A DNA stretch of 64,000 nucleotides from JBBROS01 sp963792675 (GTDB lineage Bacteria > Pseudomonadota > Alphaproteobacteria > Acetobacterales > Acetobacteraceae). Location of the stretch: NCBI GenBank assembly GCA_963792675.1, contig CAWBWT010000002.1, positions 558,001-622,000 on the forward strand. Reading direction: 5' to 3'. The position numbers and the translations under genes are program-made. Shown in pieces: positions 63,224-64,000 of this stretch. The notes beneath the pieces are model-generated. The model was given only the letters and a program-made list of their open reading frames with translations, had not been told where the DNA came from and did not search any database. Each line of letters begins with the position of its first letter. Within the stretch, counting starts at the first letter, position 1.

Positions 63224-64000
63224 ATGTTCAGGACTGACACGGGTGAAGAGATTTTCGTGATCGACGGGCATGTCCATCTTTGGGACGGCTCGAAAGCCAA
63301 TCAGCGGAACGTGCATGGGGAGCAGTTCATCGACTGCTTCTATGCCTACCACTCCAATTTGAGCCCGGCCGAATACAAGTGGGATCGCGAGAAGTTCTAT
63401 AAGTACGGGCCGGAGACGATGTACAACGACCTGTTCGTCAACGGCTATGACGACATGGCGGTGTTCCAGCCGACTTACCTCAAGGACTTCTACGTCAACG
63501 GCTTCAACACCACCGAGCAGAACGCCTTCCTGAAGGCGAAATACCCCGATCGCTTCATCCTCAACGGCGCCTTCGACCCGCGCGACGGCGAAGCCGGGCT
63601 CGACGCTCTCGAGGCGCTGCACGAGACCCACAAGCTCAAGGGCGTGAAGCTCTACACCGCTGAATGGAAAGGCGAGAGCAAGGGCTGGAAGCTCACCGAC
63701 CCCTGGGCCGTGCGCTACCTCGAGCGCTGCGTGAAGCTCGGGATCAAGAACATCCACGTGCACAAGGGCCCGACCATCCTGCCCTTGAACCGCGACGCCT
63801 TCGACGTTGCCGACGTGGACGATGCCGCCACCAGCTTCCAAGGCCTCAACTTCATCATCGAGCATTGCGGCCTGCCGCGGTTGGACGATTTCTGTTGGAT
63901 CGCCACCCAGGAAACCAACGTCTATGGCGGCCTCGCGGTGGTGCTGCCGTTCATCCACTCGCGGCCCGGCTACTTCGCCCACGTGCTGTCCGAACTGCTG
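63224..64000 (+). CDS. Amidohydrolase of the propane-monooxygenase operon (cut by window edge)
   Basis: ATG 63224 opens 259 codons with no stop before the right edge. EIFVIDGHVHLWDGSKANQR has the HxH metal motif, then EQFIDCFYAYHSNL, LKGVKLYTAEWKGESKGW (with the barrel Lys) and FIIEHCGLPRLDD (third His). It belongs to the amidohydrolase-2/decarboxylase family found as the gene after prmABCD in actinobacterial clusters, where a GroEL-like chaperonin usually follows. Function in propane metabolism is unclear; the rest lies outside the window. Confidence 0.85.
   Translation, partial: MFRTDTGEEIFVIDGHVHLWDGSKANQRNVHGEQFIDCFYAYHSNLSPAEYKWDREKFYKYGPETMYNDLFVNGYDDMAVFQPTYLKDFYVNGFNTTEQNAFLKAKYPDRFILNGAFDPRDGEAGLDALEALHETHKLKGVKLYTAEWKGESKGWKLTDPWAVRYLERCVKLGIKNIHVHKGPTILPLNRDAFDVADVDDAATSFQGLNFIIEHCGLPRLDDFCWIATQETNVYGGLAVVLPFIHSRPGYFAHVLSELL

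Overview
The window is high-GC, densely packed DNA with frequent ATGA/TGATG gene overlaps. The order xth-erpA (one strand) then dgt-argS-SPOR-nagZ-site-2 protease-scpA-scpB (other strand), together with many NitT/TauT-type binding proteins and Tat-signalled oxidoreductases, points to an alphaproteobacterium, most probably of the Rhodospirillales/Acetobacteraceae type (inference from gene order and protein style; no 16S gene is present).

Layout. 0-8 kb: accessory catabolism and uptake, with an incomplete ThDP decarboxylase subunit at the left edge, an orphan periplasmic binding protein, two enolase-superfamily enzymes, a GNAT acetyltransferase, a two-subunit sulfopyruvate-decarboxylase-like ThDP enzyme and a complete SsuA/TauA-type ABC importer. 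7.9-15.9 kb: the high-affinity K+ uptake cluster kdpFABCDE, preceded by a 27-residue peptide gene and phased TTTAT repeats; kdpD carries a frameshift. 15.9-31.7 kb: mixed metabolism, including a degenerate receiver protein, an aldo/keto reductase, a DapA-family lyase, a dienelactone hydrolase, a GarL-like aldolase overlapping a GarD/UxaA-like dehydratase, a LVIVD-repeat secreted protein coupled to a Cys-containing exported protein, two SAM methyltransferases, a lactonase-like MBL protein, an AtuA pair and a second orphan binding protein. 31.8-39.1 kb: a parallel beta-helix protein with an N-terminal frameshift, an M20 deacylase divergent from a fold-type II PLP lyase plus DSD1-type PLP enzyme, an amidohydrolase, and a calpain-like (C2) cysteine protease with an intact Cys-His-Asn triad. 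39.2-46 kb: bicupin, Ldh-family and SDR oxidoreductases with an orphan UgpC-type ATPase, and the dgoA/dgoK pair of the De Ley-Doudoroff galactonate route. 46-54.2 kb: housekeeping genes.

54.2-64 kb: a complete-looking soluble di-iron propane-monooxygenase (prm/mim type) island. It has an AcoR-like sigma-54 activator, then a divergent unit of Zn-alcohol dehydrogenase, WD40-like protein (frameshifted) and a 62-residue protein, then the four monooxygenase components (hydroxylase large subunit, reductase, hydroxylase small subunit, coupling protein) and the start of an amidohydrolase. Two textbook -24/-12 sigma-54 promoters (GG-N10-GC) stand in front of the dehydrogenase and of the hydroxylase, and a perfect 19-bp inverted repeat lies about 90 bp upstream of the second. 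The logic is activator plus effector (probably the alcohol or ketone product) plus sigma-54 switching on both transcription units, so that the alkane is hydroxylated and the alcohol is then oxidised.

The strongest leads are this island's regulatory architecture and its two uncharacterised members (WD40-like plus 62-residue protein), the mini-peptide ahead of kdpF, and three frameshifts that all have the same sign, which may be assembly errors and should be resolved before any of these genes is called broken. No rRNA, tRNA, CRISPR array, insertion sequence or integrase was recognised.
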